This document shows positions 47,524-58,821 of a stretch of 64,000 bases of DNA, one piece after another. This DNA comes from Lumbricus terrestris (taxonomy: Eukaryota; Annelida; Clitellata; Crassiclitellata; Lumbricidae), in assembly GCA_949752735.1 (NCBI GenBank), contig OX457042.1, positions 24,187,375 to 24,251,374 of the forward strand, read 5' to 3'. The notes beneath the pieces were generated by a model. That model made no database searches, had not been told where the DNA came from, and saw nothing but the letters and a program-made list of their open reading frames with translations. Every line of letters begins with the position of its first letter. Position 1 is the stretch's first letter. The translations under genes and the position numbers were made by a program.

Positions 47524-48614
47524 GGGGAAAACCACTACTGAAAATTTACACGCCTACACACACGTGGTCTCAAACTCAAGTCATCGTGTGGGCCACATTT
47601 GGAAATTTGCGACTGGCCGAAACATAAAAAATGCACGTGAACATAATTTTTTATTCGTTTAATTGAAAATCAGACAATTCCTGGTGACACACCGCACCCG
47701 GTTACATGTCAAGAATGTAAAAAAAAATTTAAAATAAAAAAATTATAGAATTACATCAAAATAAAATTGCAGCATACAATACTGTAACAATGATATAATC
47801 GTGTGAAATTAAGGCTTACTTATATTCTTAGAGTAACTGAAAATTGAAATGGTATTACATAGGCCTACAAAATTAAACGTTAATTTAAGCGAGTGGTCTC
47901 AGAGGTAGGCTGATGCATGTAGGCCTACGGTTAAAGCTACGGTACTCATCTAACAAAGTTTCTTATTTACGAGTGCATCAATGTTTTGTTTTTATGCTTC
48001 TAAGATTCAACCGATCGGAAATCAGCCTGCAAATACTGACCAGTAGCCTGAGAGGCGTACGTGTCCTTCGCAATTACCGTACATATCACAGCTGAGCTGG
48101 TTAGGGCACAAATGAAGCAAGAACATCGATTTGTAGAAGGTAAAAATTGACCTACATGTAACATATCTACTTTCATTTCCAATTTTCACTTCTCTCGGTT
48201 TAAAGGGCTAAATAAATATACCTGCGCTATAAAATATTTCTCGTGAGAGAGATTGCTGACCAGCTTCTGATTGGCTGCTTCTACTATGATGTTACATCAT
48301 GCTTCTACTAAGGGCGGAAAAAAGACCAAAGAACAAGATCTCATTTAAATTTGTTATTATTATTTATTTTGAAATCAGTTGAGTCTACATAACAGTGTAA
48401 AGGTCAGTTTCAATAGTATAAGCAAAGAAATGGTATAAGTTTCTCCTTTTGGATAAAAGGAAGACAGTTATGGAACTTTACTAATATATAAGACGTAATT
48501 GCAGAACACGGGACCGCTAGTTTGTAGCGATTTCAAAACAGGACCGCTAGTTTTTAGCGATTTCATAATAAAACTATAATTTTATTGTGGACGTGGTTTA
48601 TAATATTATGATTG

Positions 48615-48833
48615 ATGTAATTGCAATGCAAAGCGGTCAGTAAGTGAGTAATCGAAGCAAAGGATGATTATATGACAGTTAAATATGCAGAAAATAGAAA
48701 CGAGAAAGTAACACGATTTGGAAATGCAACGTTTAATATGATTGAACAATTGTAGACTAAATGTACCAAAATAATGGAAAGAATAGGCCTGCTTCGATTG
48801 ATTACTTACTTTCTGACTGCTTTGCATTGTGGG
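48615..48833. repeat. Short inverted-repeat element
   Basis: GCAATGCAAAGCGGTCAGTAAGTGAGTAATCGAAGC at the left pairs with GCTTCGATTGATTACTTACTTTCTGACTGCTTTGCATTG at the right. Just upstream (48505-48565) GGACCGCTAGTTTGTAGCGATTTCA is tandemly doubled. Confidence 0.65.
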
Positions 48834-49177
48834 ATGCAGGTGATAGGTCGCTGCACTCTATTTTTATGCAGTCATTGGCAACCATATTGTTTTGTATATG
48901 GGCACGCAGTCTTCGGGGTTACCAATATGTCTTGAGTCTTGACCTGAAAAAATGGCCATTAAGTCTGATGAGCGAATTATAGGCGACACTGGGAGGTGAT
49001 TGCCCAAACACGATCTTGACTTTTATCTTGCCACATACTTTCTCATTGCTTTCTGTCTCTGTTTGTCCTCTAAATATCACCCTTGTTTCCTCTCTCAGTA
49101 CAATGCAATTGCTTTGTTCTCATATTATTAGCAACATGATTCGAGCATTAATCTCATGTTTGGAATTTCTTATTTAG

Positions 49178-49272
49178 GATGGATCGAATTCTCTGTGGAT
49201 GGCAGCACAGAAAGGTCACATAGAGGTTGTTTGATGTCTCGTCAGCATTCCCCAGAATTTGGAATCTTACTG
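49178..49272 (+). pseudogene. Lone ankyrin-repeat exon with a stop
   Basis: Acceptor TTCTTATTTAG precedes 49178 and donor CTG|GTGAGT follows 49272. The frame reads DGSNSLWMAAQKGHIEVV, a standard ankyrin-repeat first half (DGxTPLxxAAxxGHxEVV), and then meets TGA at 49232-49234. The 95-nt length is 4 short of the 99 nt common for one-repeat exons, consistent with a small deletion. No partner exons found nearby. Confidence 0.55.
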
Positions 49273-49493
49273 GTGAGTAAAACCAGTAAGATACTTTCCT
49301 TTTTGGCGCAAAATTTTGCACAAAAAAAAATGCTCCAGTTATTAATTTAGCTACTCTGATGGATTACCTTCGCTTTCTACATGTAGATGGCAGACGTTTT
49401 GAAAGTTTAGAACCGTGTTTCGTAGAAGTACTTAAATGTTTATAGAAGTATTTTCGTACAAGCGCATGACCTTTTGTATAGTTTATACTCTGA

Positions 49494-49575
49494 TTCAGTG
49501 TCCGTGCTGTAGTCGGGACAGCTTCTGAGTAGGAATCTTGAAGGGGTGCAATAACAGGTGCACATACATACAATG
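49494..49575 (+). mobile_element. SINE family 1, 3' end only
   Basis: TGATTCAGTGTCCGTGCTGTAGTCGGGA, GCTTCTGAGTAG, TTGAAGGGGTGCAATAACA and a CACATACATACA tail. Head missing. Confidence 0.72.
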
Positions 49576-50359
49576 TTCCCTCTAAGGTTTGCCGGTGGTT
49601 GTGCAAAACTGGAATCTCGTGTGCAACAATTTGCAAATCATATTTATAATTAATATTTTCACCGCGGATTAAAAAACGCGACGCAACAAAAAGTAACAAA
49701 AAAACCAATTTAATTATTCTGGCCAATATCTTGACCAGAAGTAAGAATTTCGAAATGAAATTTTACAGGCTTTAAGACAATTCATATCTGCACATGATGG
49801 CCAGATTTCAGCAAAATATTTCAAACAGAATAATAGTTATGGCACTTTTAAGGAGGCCACCCACCGTTTTTTGACGATTCAAAGACCTAACGCAGCAAAA
49901 AGTAGCAAAAACACGATTTTATTAAGTCTCATCTCAAATAATTGCTATCAAATAGGCTTTGATAATGCCAGATGATCATTATTATTACTATTTAAAAAAG
50001 AAACAGACTACCAGCGTAGCTGCACGTCACTGAGAAGTCACTTAGCAAGATGACATAAATTAGTAAATAAGAAATCTGTCAGATTAATCAACAGGTCCAT
50101 CAAAAAGTTTGCAAAGAGACTCAAAAGAAGTTTTGACACTGGTGGTGGGCACACTGAACACAAGTTGTGAATCACTATCAAGTTCAGTTCCAAACAGTTA
50201 TTTAAGACATGACTTGATAAAATCACGTTTTTGTTACTTTTTTTGCGTTACGTTTTTTAATCGTCAATAACGGTGCGTGGCCTCACTAAAAGTGGTAAGC
50301 TTATAACTTTTGTTGTGTTTGAAATATTTTGATGAAATCTGGCCATCATGTGTAAATAT

Positions 50360-51553
50360 CAGTGGCGGCGCCAGCTCAAAAATTTCGGCAGGTCACGTCA
50401 GGGTCATAGAACTATTTGGCAGGTCAAAGAAATTGGTGATTGAATTTGAAGCACATCTTATGATGCCATTCTTCTCTTCGCTGCAGTGGCTTAATTCCTC
50501 TTCAGTTTGTTGTATCCGTCAGTCATCATCCATCCCAGCATCATCTGTCTCGGTCTTCCTCTCTTTCTTTTTCATCTCCCATGCATACAGTACCACATTC
50601 CATACCAGTACTTTGACCATCCTCTCTTTAGATCATTGCTCAATCCTCCTCTCATCGACTCTATTCTTTTCCCAATACTATTCTTCGTTTTATACCACTA
50701 GGCCTATAATGGCATCTTGCATCTGTTGTTATCATACTTCCAAAGTACAACAGAAGCTCTTGACCTGTTCCACTTCCTCTCCATTTATTGTTATTTTCAC
50801 TGATACTTCATCCTCCCCACCACTTATCCTCATAATCTTTGTCTTTCCGATATTTATCTTCATGTTGTATTTTATTGAGGTTCTATTTAGTTGATCCATC
50901 AATTTCAGCAACCCCTCCCTTGCAGTCGCCAGCATTACTTGGTCATCGGCAAATCTAAGGGCTCCTGGTAGGCTTATTTCACCCACTTTTATACTCTCTC
51001 CTGTCTGTTCCATTGTTTCGTGTTGGTTCTTCTATGTATATGTTAAAGAGGAGTGGTGATAGCGGGCAACCTTGCCACAACCCCCTACCAATTACTCCTT
51101 CCTCGGAGAACTCCCTCCTATTCTTATCCTTACTGTTTGATTCATATAATTATAGGTTTGGGTCATTCCATGTCAAATCAACCAACATGATTGACATGAC
51201 CGACTCAGATTTACCTGAAATTTGGCACACATGTTGGGCTATGTAAGACATGAAAAATCTGCAAACAAATTTTGTTAGGTCAATTACTTCCCGAGATACG
51301 GGTCGTCAAACTTTGACCCAAAACGCATGACCACATTCCTTTGGACGTCTGTATCTTAGCTTGTATGAGAGCTAGAAAGGTGTTCTTGGTGTCATTATTT
51401 AGCTCTTTTGAAGACCTATTTGAGTAGATTTTTATGACTGTTTAAAAGTGCAAGATAGTGACCATATTTGAAAATTAGCACTTTGACCTTGGTCATTAGG
51501 CAGGTCGTGAGCAAAATATGCATTTCAAATGACCTGCCGTAGCGCCGCCACTG
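50360..51553. mobile_element. hAT-type element, 1194 bp, carrying a LINE fragment
   Basis: Perfect 12-bp TIRs CAGTGGCGGCGC / GCGCCGCCACTG and perfect 8-bp duplication GTAAATAT (50352-50359 and 51554-51561). It shares termini with the MITE at 16591. It contains a minus-strand reverse transcriptase fragment and, near the right end, GGGTCATTCCATGTCAAATC, a phrase I associate with DNA-transposon interiors. Confidence 0.88.
50460..51115 (-). pseudogene. Non-LTR reverse transcriptase fragment inside the hAT element
   Basis: Minus-strand frames read GRGLRQGCPLSPLLF, then FADDQVMLATAREG (the catalytic box, here FADD), then INIGKTKIMRI and further downstream KRGRPRQMM. These are RT motifs 4-7 and the C-terminal region of a LINE. 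Frameshifts and stops break the frame. Confidence 0.8.
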
Positions 51554-52269
51554 GTAAATATGAATTGTCTTTAGACCTGTAAAGATTCATTTTGAAATTC
51601 TTACTTCTGGCCATGATATTAGCAAAAAACCTTTTAAAAAATTTGCGTTTCGTCAAAAAACGGTGGGTGGCCTCACTAAAAGTGATATAAGTTTTGTTCT
51701 GTTTTAAATATTTTTTTAAATTTGACCATTGTACGTAAATATGAATTGCCTTTAAGACTGTAAAGTTTCATTTAAAAATCCGTGTGTTTGGCCAAGATAT
51801 GGGCTGAAAATCGTAGGGGATTACTTTTTTTGGCGCTCCCGGTACATGTATGTATGTTTGTAAATATATATGTATGAATATGTGTGTACGAAGGCATGCA
51901 TGTGTGCATGCATACATACATGTAACTATGTATGGTGGTATCCCATGGTACCTCGGGTATGACTTTGGAGTATGGAGTATCATAGCAAATTTTGTAACTT
52001 CAAAATGTGTGCAAATGAACCCTCTACAGCTACCGAAAATGTCAAAATTTTATTCCAAACGAAACAAGTATTATTTGGGAATAACCTTGGGGGTTGATAC
52101 CACCACCCCTTGGTAGCTCGAGGGTTCATATTATTTTCAAGGCGTTACGCAATGTTCAGCTCCATGGACCCATGTAACATTTCGTAACGTTTTCAATGCC
52201 TACCCACCCTCGAGCGTTACGTAATTATGCAATGACCCCTTTATGTCTTGCTGGCATGGTTTGGATTAT

Positions 52270-52465
52270 CTCATCATCATCATCATTCGTCTACCCCACC
52301 AATGGGAGCATCGCACAATGAATTAATTAAATTTCTCCAACGTGTCTGATCCTCAATGCCAGTGATGGCCATGTTCAAATCTCTGTTAAGTCTTCATCTA
52401 TCATCCTAAGCCAGGTAGTTCTAGGTCTTCCTCTAGGGCGCTTCCAGGAAGGCGTAGCCTGCACC
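52270..52465 (-). pseudogene. LINE ORF2 C-terminal fragment
   Basis: Minus strand reads KRPRGRPRTTWLRMIDEDLTEI, then after a frameshift NMAITGIEDQTRWRNLI and CDAPIGGV, the typical end of a LINE ORF2. ATCATCATCATCATTCG follows as a tail-like tract. 51841-52269 has nothing recognised. Confidence 0.72.
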
Positions 52466-53159
52466 AGTAGTGCCTGTCTAGAGTTTGAGCCTATCTCCCC
52501 ATATTAAATTCCCCATCTCTGTCCCCTAACCCAACTGACTTGTATCTCTCCCCAAGCACTCCTTTCATGCTCCCTCCGTCCTATCCCCGTCGTTATTGAT
52601 TTGATGAGACTGATGATTACCTCTTTTATGACAATGGCTCAGGCTAGATTGGTAGAATAAGAATCAATTCTTACATTGGCGCTCACCACTGTGCTCGGAG
52701 AATTGCTGTTCGACTTCACTGATCTGTAGCGCTGAATTTCTTAAATGAGAAACACGGAATCTGTCCAAGATTCATGCTTGGTCTTCTCCAGCAAGCATTC
52801 AGTCGTCATGCAGCATCATCAGCCATCACGTTCTGAAATTGAAAGTGTGGTGAATGGTAGAGGTGCTGTAAAATGTAGATCAGACCATTGGCACTGTTTT
52901 TATAGCCGGAGATTGGTAGAATTATCTAAGGCCATTCTACAGGCAATTCCTGGCATTGAAAAATAGTGTCATTTTAGGTGTTCAAGGTCTTTTAATTTCG
53001 TTCTTCATGAATATTTTATCATTTAAAGTTGCTCTGTTGTTTTGTTAGAAGTCATTAATTGGCCAATTAAAGAATCTATTTGCACTTACATTTGTTCATT
53101 CCTGTGGTCGCATGTCGATAGTTTACAATTGATATTTTTTATTAATATAAATAACTTTT
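52466..53159. other. No gene recognised
   Basis: A 74-codon frame at 52745-52966 has no domain I know. It may be an upstream part of the decayed gene that follows. Confidence 0.4.
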
Positions 53160-53551
53160 TATTTGTGTAGATTTGATCCTCACACCCAGCGATTGTATTC
53201 ACAAGAGTTTATGCCGGACACAACGGAGATGGATTTCAAGATGTTTACTGGCAATGGCAGGCTACCATAGGCACCTCCACCACCCTTAATCTCTACTCAG
53301 CTGGGCCGGGCTGTTCTGGGCGAAGAGCTGCAGTTTTACCTGTACAACAAAGTTGGACGATGTGTTGCATGGCTATGGCAAGATGTGATATGCTCACATC
53401 CTAAATTGCAGGAGCTCATTTCAGTTGTGCCGCTTTTTGTGTCAATGTCAAAATGAAAGCCAATTGAGGAAGATGGTGAGAACGTCTGACTGGCAAAGCT
53501 GAAAACCAGCCCGCTCATGAATGACAGAACCGCATACATCTTTGTCGTGAT

Positions 53552-55562
53552 TAGACCTGGGAGTGACTTTGGTCAGCCAATCTGACCCCACTTGACCCTA
53601 AAGTGACTTGAGGTCGACTTGAAGTCGACTTCTTGGAGTCAAACCGACTTGACCCGACTTGCCAGAAAAACAACCGACTTCCGACTTGAAGTCGACTTCT
53701 GACATGGCAGTAGCCGTTAGCCTAGGTCTACGTGTGGCTACTAATGCCAGAAGTCAAGCTAATTTTTCCTGGCAAGCATTAATTTCATATAGACCTACCA
53801 GTTAGTAGGCCTGATGAGACCTCGATCAACACCTGATGCATGAAATAATTGTTAAAATTTTATTAAGCCCATTTTTGGCTGTTTGTGTTTCAGTTTGAAT
53901 AGTTTTGTGATGCTTTGGGCTACCTAGTAGACAATGCGACGGCAAATTATTAGGCTTGTGAATTTTGACTTGTCCATAATGATTGTCTGTGATTATTCAG
54001 ATTACACTCATTATTATTATTTTTTAATATTAATATTGATGTTTAATAAATTTGATTGAACTGGTTGAACTGAATGGCGTGTTATGATGATAGGCCTAAT
54101 TTGTAATTCTAGTTTCATAATTATTTGGCCGCTAACATCATTCTGCAGCATAGCAAATAGCATTGCAAGCGCATCATCCGGCAGTAGGCTACAACTATAG
54201 TAACCTAGGCCTACTCACTGACAGTAAAGTCTTTCATTGTCCAATAATTATTGGTCCGTGTGCAGTAGCCCTTCCGTCTACAGACAGCTGCAGATACAAA
54301 GTAGCGCCAAACTATCGATTTATTATAGGCTTATTTTGTTTCACTATTCTAATTAAGCGCATGCCCATTGCTTATAAGCGTGACGTTTTAGCATAGAATG
54401 ACAAATCATATGAATTAGATCGGCAGACAGCATATGCAGTCTGCACGATAGCCTACCGGTAAAATAATCCATAGTTGTAAAAAAACGTTTTTTTCGTTTT
54501 TTATTCTCTCCCAAAAAACGTCGTTTTTTCGTTTTTTATTTTTCCCATCGTTTTTTATCGTTTTTTCGATTTTTATGTAACTTTATTTAATTATTTGCTG
54601 TCTAATATTATTTTCCTTAATTTAATTTTTGTCTGATATTCCATACGTTTTCACCGTACTCTCAAGGATGCAGCTAACTATAGGGTCTTTATGTAATTGT
54701 TTAAGTCATAATTTTGAGAAATACATGTAGTAGATCCCTACAAGAAATGAAGTTTCTAAGAGTTATTTTGATATAAAATTCTTGGGCATAATTATTACTA
54801 TTTATAAGTAGCAATTTTAAGCACAAAATAATGTACAATATATAATTTAGTAAATATCTGTGGTTTTTGCTTCTGGTTAGATTTTAATTGTGTTATGTCG
54901 ATCAGCATAAGCTTATAATGTGGACTTGTGTCTACAATTTAAATTTGAAAAGATTTCATTACCTTTAATATGTCCGAATTTCTTATTAAACGAAAGTGAT
55001 AAGAAAAAATAACTGTGGTAGATTTATGTTACTTATACCAATTAATTTGGCCTAATAATAAAGTTGTGTTATTTGCAGTTTCTTAATAAAATTGCATAAG
55101 CAATTAAGGTTTGTAAGCTGAAAATGAAATTTCAGATGTAACAAAGGCAAATTATTTTCCGTTTCCGTTTTTTATCGTTTTTTTGTCGTTTTTTATTATT
55201 TCGAAAAAACCACGTTTTTTACCGTTTTTTATTTTCTTTTCATCGTTTTTTTTACATCTATGAAATAATCAGTAGGCTAATAGACTAATAGTTTAGCAAA
55301 GGCCTCACTCATTCTTCTAAACACGCTACAAAAGCTGCTTAAAATACTGTCCTGGTCTCACGATCATTGGTTTGAAATGACAAATTTAACTATGTTTGTG
55401 TCTCAAGTCGGTTTAAGTCGACTTGTGGTAAAAACAACTTGAAGTGACTTCTCTCTGCAAAATTCGACTTGGGGTCAGTTGCGGTGAGCAGAAACGACCC
55501 GACCCGACTTGGGATGACCAAGTCGACTGGGGTCGACTTATTGGGGTCGACTCCCAGGTCTA
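53552..55562. mobile_element. hAT-type element, 2011 bp, inserted in the decayed gene
   Basis: Perfect 8-bp duplication GTCGTGAT (53544-53551 and 55563-55570). Ends TAGACCTGGGAGT / ACTCCCAGGTCTA. Both subterminal regions are packed with AAGTCGACTT and GACTTG motifs, probably transposase-binding sites. No transposase ORF; it carries a second element at 54470. Confidence 0.9.
54470..55262. mobile_element. hAT-type element, 793 bp, nested in the 2-kb element
   Basis: Perfect 8-bp duplication AAATAATC (54462-54469 and 55263-55270). Ends CATAGTTGTAAAAAAACG and (reverse complement of right) CATAGATGTAAAAAAAACG. Subterminal TCGTTTTTTATCG-type repeats. A fragment lies at 26246-26330. Confidence 0.9.
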
Positions 55563-55850
55563 GTCGTGATCAAGGAAAAGTCGCGGGATGTCCGAGTTGA
55601 CAATGTTCACATCCTGCAATTTGTTGAAGACAAAGTCAGTATTGATGCCAAGGCGCGTTAATTGCCAAGGCTGGTTGAGGCAAAGGTTGTGTAAAAGGTC
55701 TTCAAAGAGGTTGCGGGAGACAATGCCATCTGTCAGGCCTTCGATGTCATCCACTGTCGTGCGAAAGACATTACACACTTGACCGTCAAGATGAACGAGA
55801 CTGTTTCAAAAGGACTTACTTGTGTGAACACCATTGTAACTTTTTTGTGC

Positions 55851-56214
55851 TCTCCCATACGCATATAATGTATAATTTGCATCAAAGTGACTATTTGATC
55901 TTTTGCGTAGTGTTGTAAAGGCGACCTGTGCAACACTACACAAAAGATCAAATGGTGCCGTCCTGAGAATGCTATGTTGCTGTTTATCTATTTTCTCTTG
56001 ATGCTGTGCTTATATATTTTGTAATTGACATAATTTTTAGCCCCAGACGTTATCCCTCAGCATTTAAAAATAAGGCTTGCTGTTGTCGTTTTCCACTATG
56101 CCAAAAGGGGTGGGGCCAAATGCCTAGGGCCCGAGCTAGAGAGTTCTATATACCAAGTCTATGATGTAAACCGTTTTAACTAATATTGCAGAGATTAACT
56201 ATTAATAACTTTGA
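55851..56214. other. No gene recognised
   Basis: Contains the inverted pair TTTGATCTTTTGCGTAGTGTTG and CAACACTACACAAAAGATCAAA (about 55892-55951), a 22-bp near-perfect hairpin. Otherwise plain. Confidence 0.6.
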
Positions 56215-57575
56215 AAGTTTTATATGCCGAGGCCGAGAAAAATAAGGCACGCTATGCGCCGAGGCCGAGAAAAATAAGGCGCTATCATATGCCGAGGCCG
56301 AGAAAAATAAGGCGCTATCATATGCCGAGGCCGAGAAAAATAATGCGATATGCGCCGAGGTCGAGAAAAATAAGGCGCGTCATACGCCGAGGCCGAGAAA
56401 AATAAGGCGCTATCGTATGCCGAGGCCGAGAAAAGTAAGGCGCGACATGCGCCGAGGTCGAGAAAAATAAGGCGCTATCATATGCCGAGGCCGAGAAAAA
56501 TAAGGCGCGCTATCATACGCCGAGGCCGAGAAAAATAAGGCGCTATCATACGCCGAGGCCGAGAAAAATAAGGTGCGTCATGTGCCGAGGCCGAGAAAAA
56601 TAAGGCGCGCTATACGCCGAGGCCGAGAAAAATAAGGCGCTATCATACGCCGAGGTCGAGAAAAATAAGGCGCGATATGCGCCGAGTTCGAGAAAAATAA
56701 GGCGCTATCATATGCCGAGACCGAGAAAAATAAGGCGCGTCATACGCCGAGGCCGAGAAAAATAAGGCGCGTCATGTGCCGAGGTCGAAAAAAATAAGGC
56801 GCTATCATATGCCAAGGCCGAGAAAAATAAGGCGCGTCATGTGCCGAGGCCGAGAAAAATAAGGCGCTATCATACGCCGAGGCCGAGAAAAATAAGGCGC
56901 GTTATGCGCCGAGGCCGAGAAAAATAAGGCGCTATCATATACCGAGGTCGAGAAAAATAAGGCGCGATATGCGCCGAGTTCGAGAAAAATAAGGCGCTAT
57001 CATATGCCGAGGTCGAAAAAATAAGGCGCTATCATATGCCGAGGTCGAGAAAAATAAGGCGCTATCACAGGCCGAGATAAATAAGGCGCGCTATGCGCCG
57101 AGGTCGAGAAAATAAGGCGCTATCTTATGCCGAGACCGAGAAAAATAAGGCGCTATCATATGCCGAGGTCGAGAAAAATAAGGCGCGATATGCGCCGAGG
57201 TCGAGAAAAATAAGGCGCGTCATATGCCGAGGTCGAGAAAAATAAGGCGCTATCTTATGCCGAGACCGAGAAAATAAGGCGCTATTATATGCCGAGGTCG
57301 AGAAAAATAAGGCGCGATATGCGCCGAGGTCGAGAAAAATAAGGCGCTATCATATGCCGAGGTCGAGAAAAATAAGGCGCGATATGCGCCGAGATCGAGA
57401 AAAATAAGGCGCGTCATATGCCGAGGCCGAGAAAAATAAGGCGCGTCATGTGTCGAGGCCGAGAAAATTAAGGCGCGTCATGTGTCGAGGCCGAGAAAAT
57501 TAAGGCGCGTCATGTGCCGAGGTCGAAAAAAATAAGGCGCGTTAATTACCGAGGCCGAGAAAATTAGGACGGTAA
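56215..57575. repeat. About 31-33-bp GCCGAGGCCGAG minisatellite, about 43 copies
   Basis: Unit TATGCCGAGGCCGAGAAAAA + TAAGGCGCTATCA, with a GCGCGTCA or GCGCGATATGC alternate ending. Same core as the arrays at 18.4-20.9 and 23.1-23.4 kb, but AT-richer in the second half. Confidence 0.95.
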
Positions 57576-58270
57576 CGCCTCATATTCTTTAATTAAGTCA
57601 GCAATGATTTGTTTACAGTTGTGGTACAATAAGATTAAATACAAGTAAGATTCATTTATTAATAGCGGCGTAATGGACAAATGAGTCCATGGCAGTTAAT
57701 TTCCATGTTTTCCGAAGAATTTCTTATTGAAAGTCCGTGAAGTGGCTTTCAAAAAGTTGGCCCTTAGTTACACTATACCGAGGCCGTGGAAATTAAGGCG
57801 GTAACTCTTCATTTACCGAAGCCGAGAAAATTAAGGCGGTAACGCTTCATAGGCCGAGGTCGAGAAAGTTTAGGCGCGTCATACCGAGACCGATAAAAAT
57901 TAAGGGACGTCATATGCCGAGGCCGAGAAAATGAATTAGCCATCAATTCATTAGCCGAGTCCGTGAAAATTAAGGCGCAAATGCCTAATATGATGAGGCC
58001 GGGAAAATTAGGCGGATTTAATTTTCTCGGTCTCTGCATATGAAGTATTAGCGCCTTCATTTTGTCGGCCTCTTGATATGTAGCGATCGCGCCTTCATTT
58101 TCTCGTCTACGGCATATATGACGTGTTTTCGCCTTAATTTTGTTCGCCTCGGCATCGGAAGCGCCTTCATTTTGCGACTAATGACTATAGGACCCTCCTT
58201 AACTCGGCCTCGGCATAATTATGATGAGTTAGCGCCTTAATTTTCTCGGCCTAGGCATATGCCTGCCCGA
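57576..58270. repeat. Degenerate border of the GCCGAG array, switching orientation
   Basis: Scattered units, e.g. CCGAAGCCGAGAAAATTAAGG (about 57818), then from about 58018 the reverse complement TTTTCTCGG(T/C)CTC(T/G)GCATATGA. The switch of strand resembles 18428-18745. Confidence 0.82.
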
Positions 58271-58473
58271 CTCTCCGGACTTGACCTGCTGCCTATCGAT
58301 TTTGTTTTGATTAAGCGCCTGTGATTTAGCTGGTTCCCGCGGTTTTCGTGGGCGCTGTAGACGTCTCGAGATTACGATTACACCCTGGATCTGATCATCA
58401 TCATCGGCGTTGAATAAGCTGATCTCCCTAACGTGTAGGCGCTGAGAAATTATCGAAGATTTCCATTAGGCTA

Positions 58474-58590
58474 CATTCAGCGTGAAACTCCGATGCAGTG
58501 TCCGCGCTGTATACTATAGTCGGGAGCGCCTCTGAGTAGCGCTTAAAGGGGCGCTATAACATACATACAAACATGCAAACAAACATACAT
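58474..58590 (+). mobile_element. SINE family 1, 3' end only
   Basis: CTCCGATGCAGTGTCCGCGCTGTA, TAGTCGGGAGCGCCTCTGAGTAG and GGGGCGCTATAACA, followed by ACATACAAACATG. It runs directly into a (CATA)n tract. Head missing. Confidence 0.78.
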
Positions 58591-58598
58591 GTGTATGT

Positions 58599-58638
58599 AT
58601 GACATACATATACATACATACATACATACATACATACA

Positions 58639-58669
<31 letters not shown>

Positions 58670-58810
58670 TGTATGTATCTATGTATGCAAGTATGTATGT
58701 AGCCTATTTATTTGCATGTGCACTTGTCATACATACATAATTATGTATGTAGGTTTGTATGTATGTATGTATGACATAAATACATACATACATACATACA
58801 TACATACATA
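58599..58810. repeat. (CATA)n microsatellites
   Basis: Two perfect blocks (about 58600-58668 and 58780-58810) with inverted TATG blocks between them. Confidence 0.95.
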
Positions 58811-58821
58811 CACTTGTCCAT

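Larger units (their letters stand above)
49577..51840. repeat. Foldback region of repeated modules, split by a hAT element
   Basis: A module with GGCCA(C/G)CCACCGTTTTTTGACG, CAAAAAGTAGCAAAAAC, AGACAATTCATAT and TTCTTACTTCTGGCCA complements occurs in one orientation at about 49660-49925 and in the opposite orientation at 50215-50359 plus 51554-51615, and again at 51630-51800. The left edge TGTTCCCTCTAAG and right edge GGCGCTCCCGGTAC are the apparent limits. Confidence 0.6.
53160..55850 (+). pseudogene. Decayed coding sequence of unknown family, split by nested hAT elements
   Basis: One plus-strand frame reads from about 53170 (RFDPHTQRLYSQEF) through LGEELQFYLYNKVGR and VAWLWQDVICSHPKLQ to RTAYIFVV at 53551. 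It resumes in frame after the insertion's second target duplication at 55563 (VIKEKSRDVRVDN), continuing through ILQFVEDKVSID, VFKEVAGDNAICQAFDVIHC and LTVKMNETVSK to about 55830. At least five in-frame stops mark it as dead. Even codon-like composition and continuity across the insertion support a real former gene. I do not recognise the family; an intronless (retroposed or element-derived) origin is possible. Confidence 0.6.

Noticed and set aside
50310..50894. 194-codon plus-strand frame rich in Ser/Phe/Leu
   Set aside because: It is antisense to the LINE reverse transcriptase fragment, whose minus-strand motifs are clear.
55560..55951. Minus-strand frames opposite the decayed gene
   Set aside because: The plus strand continues in register across the hAT insertion from 53551 to 55563, which favours the plus strand as the former coding strand.
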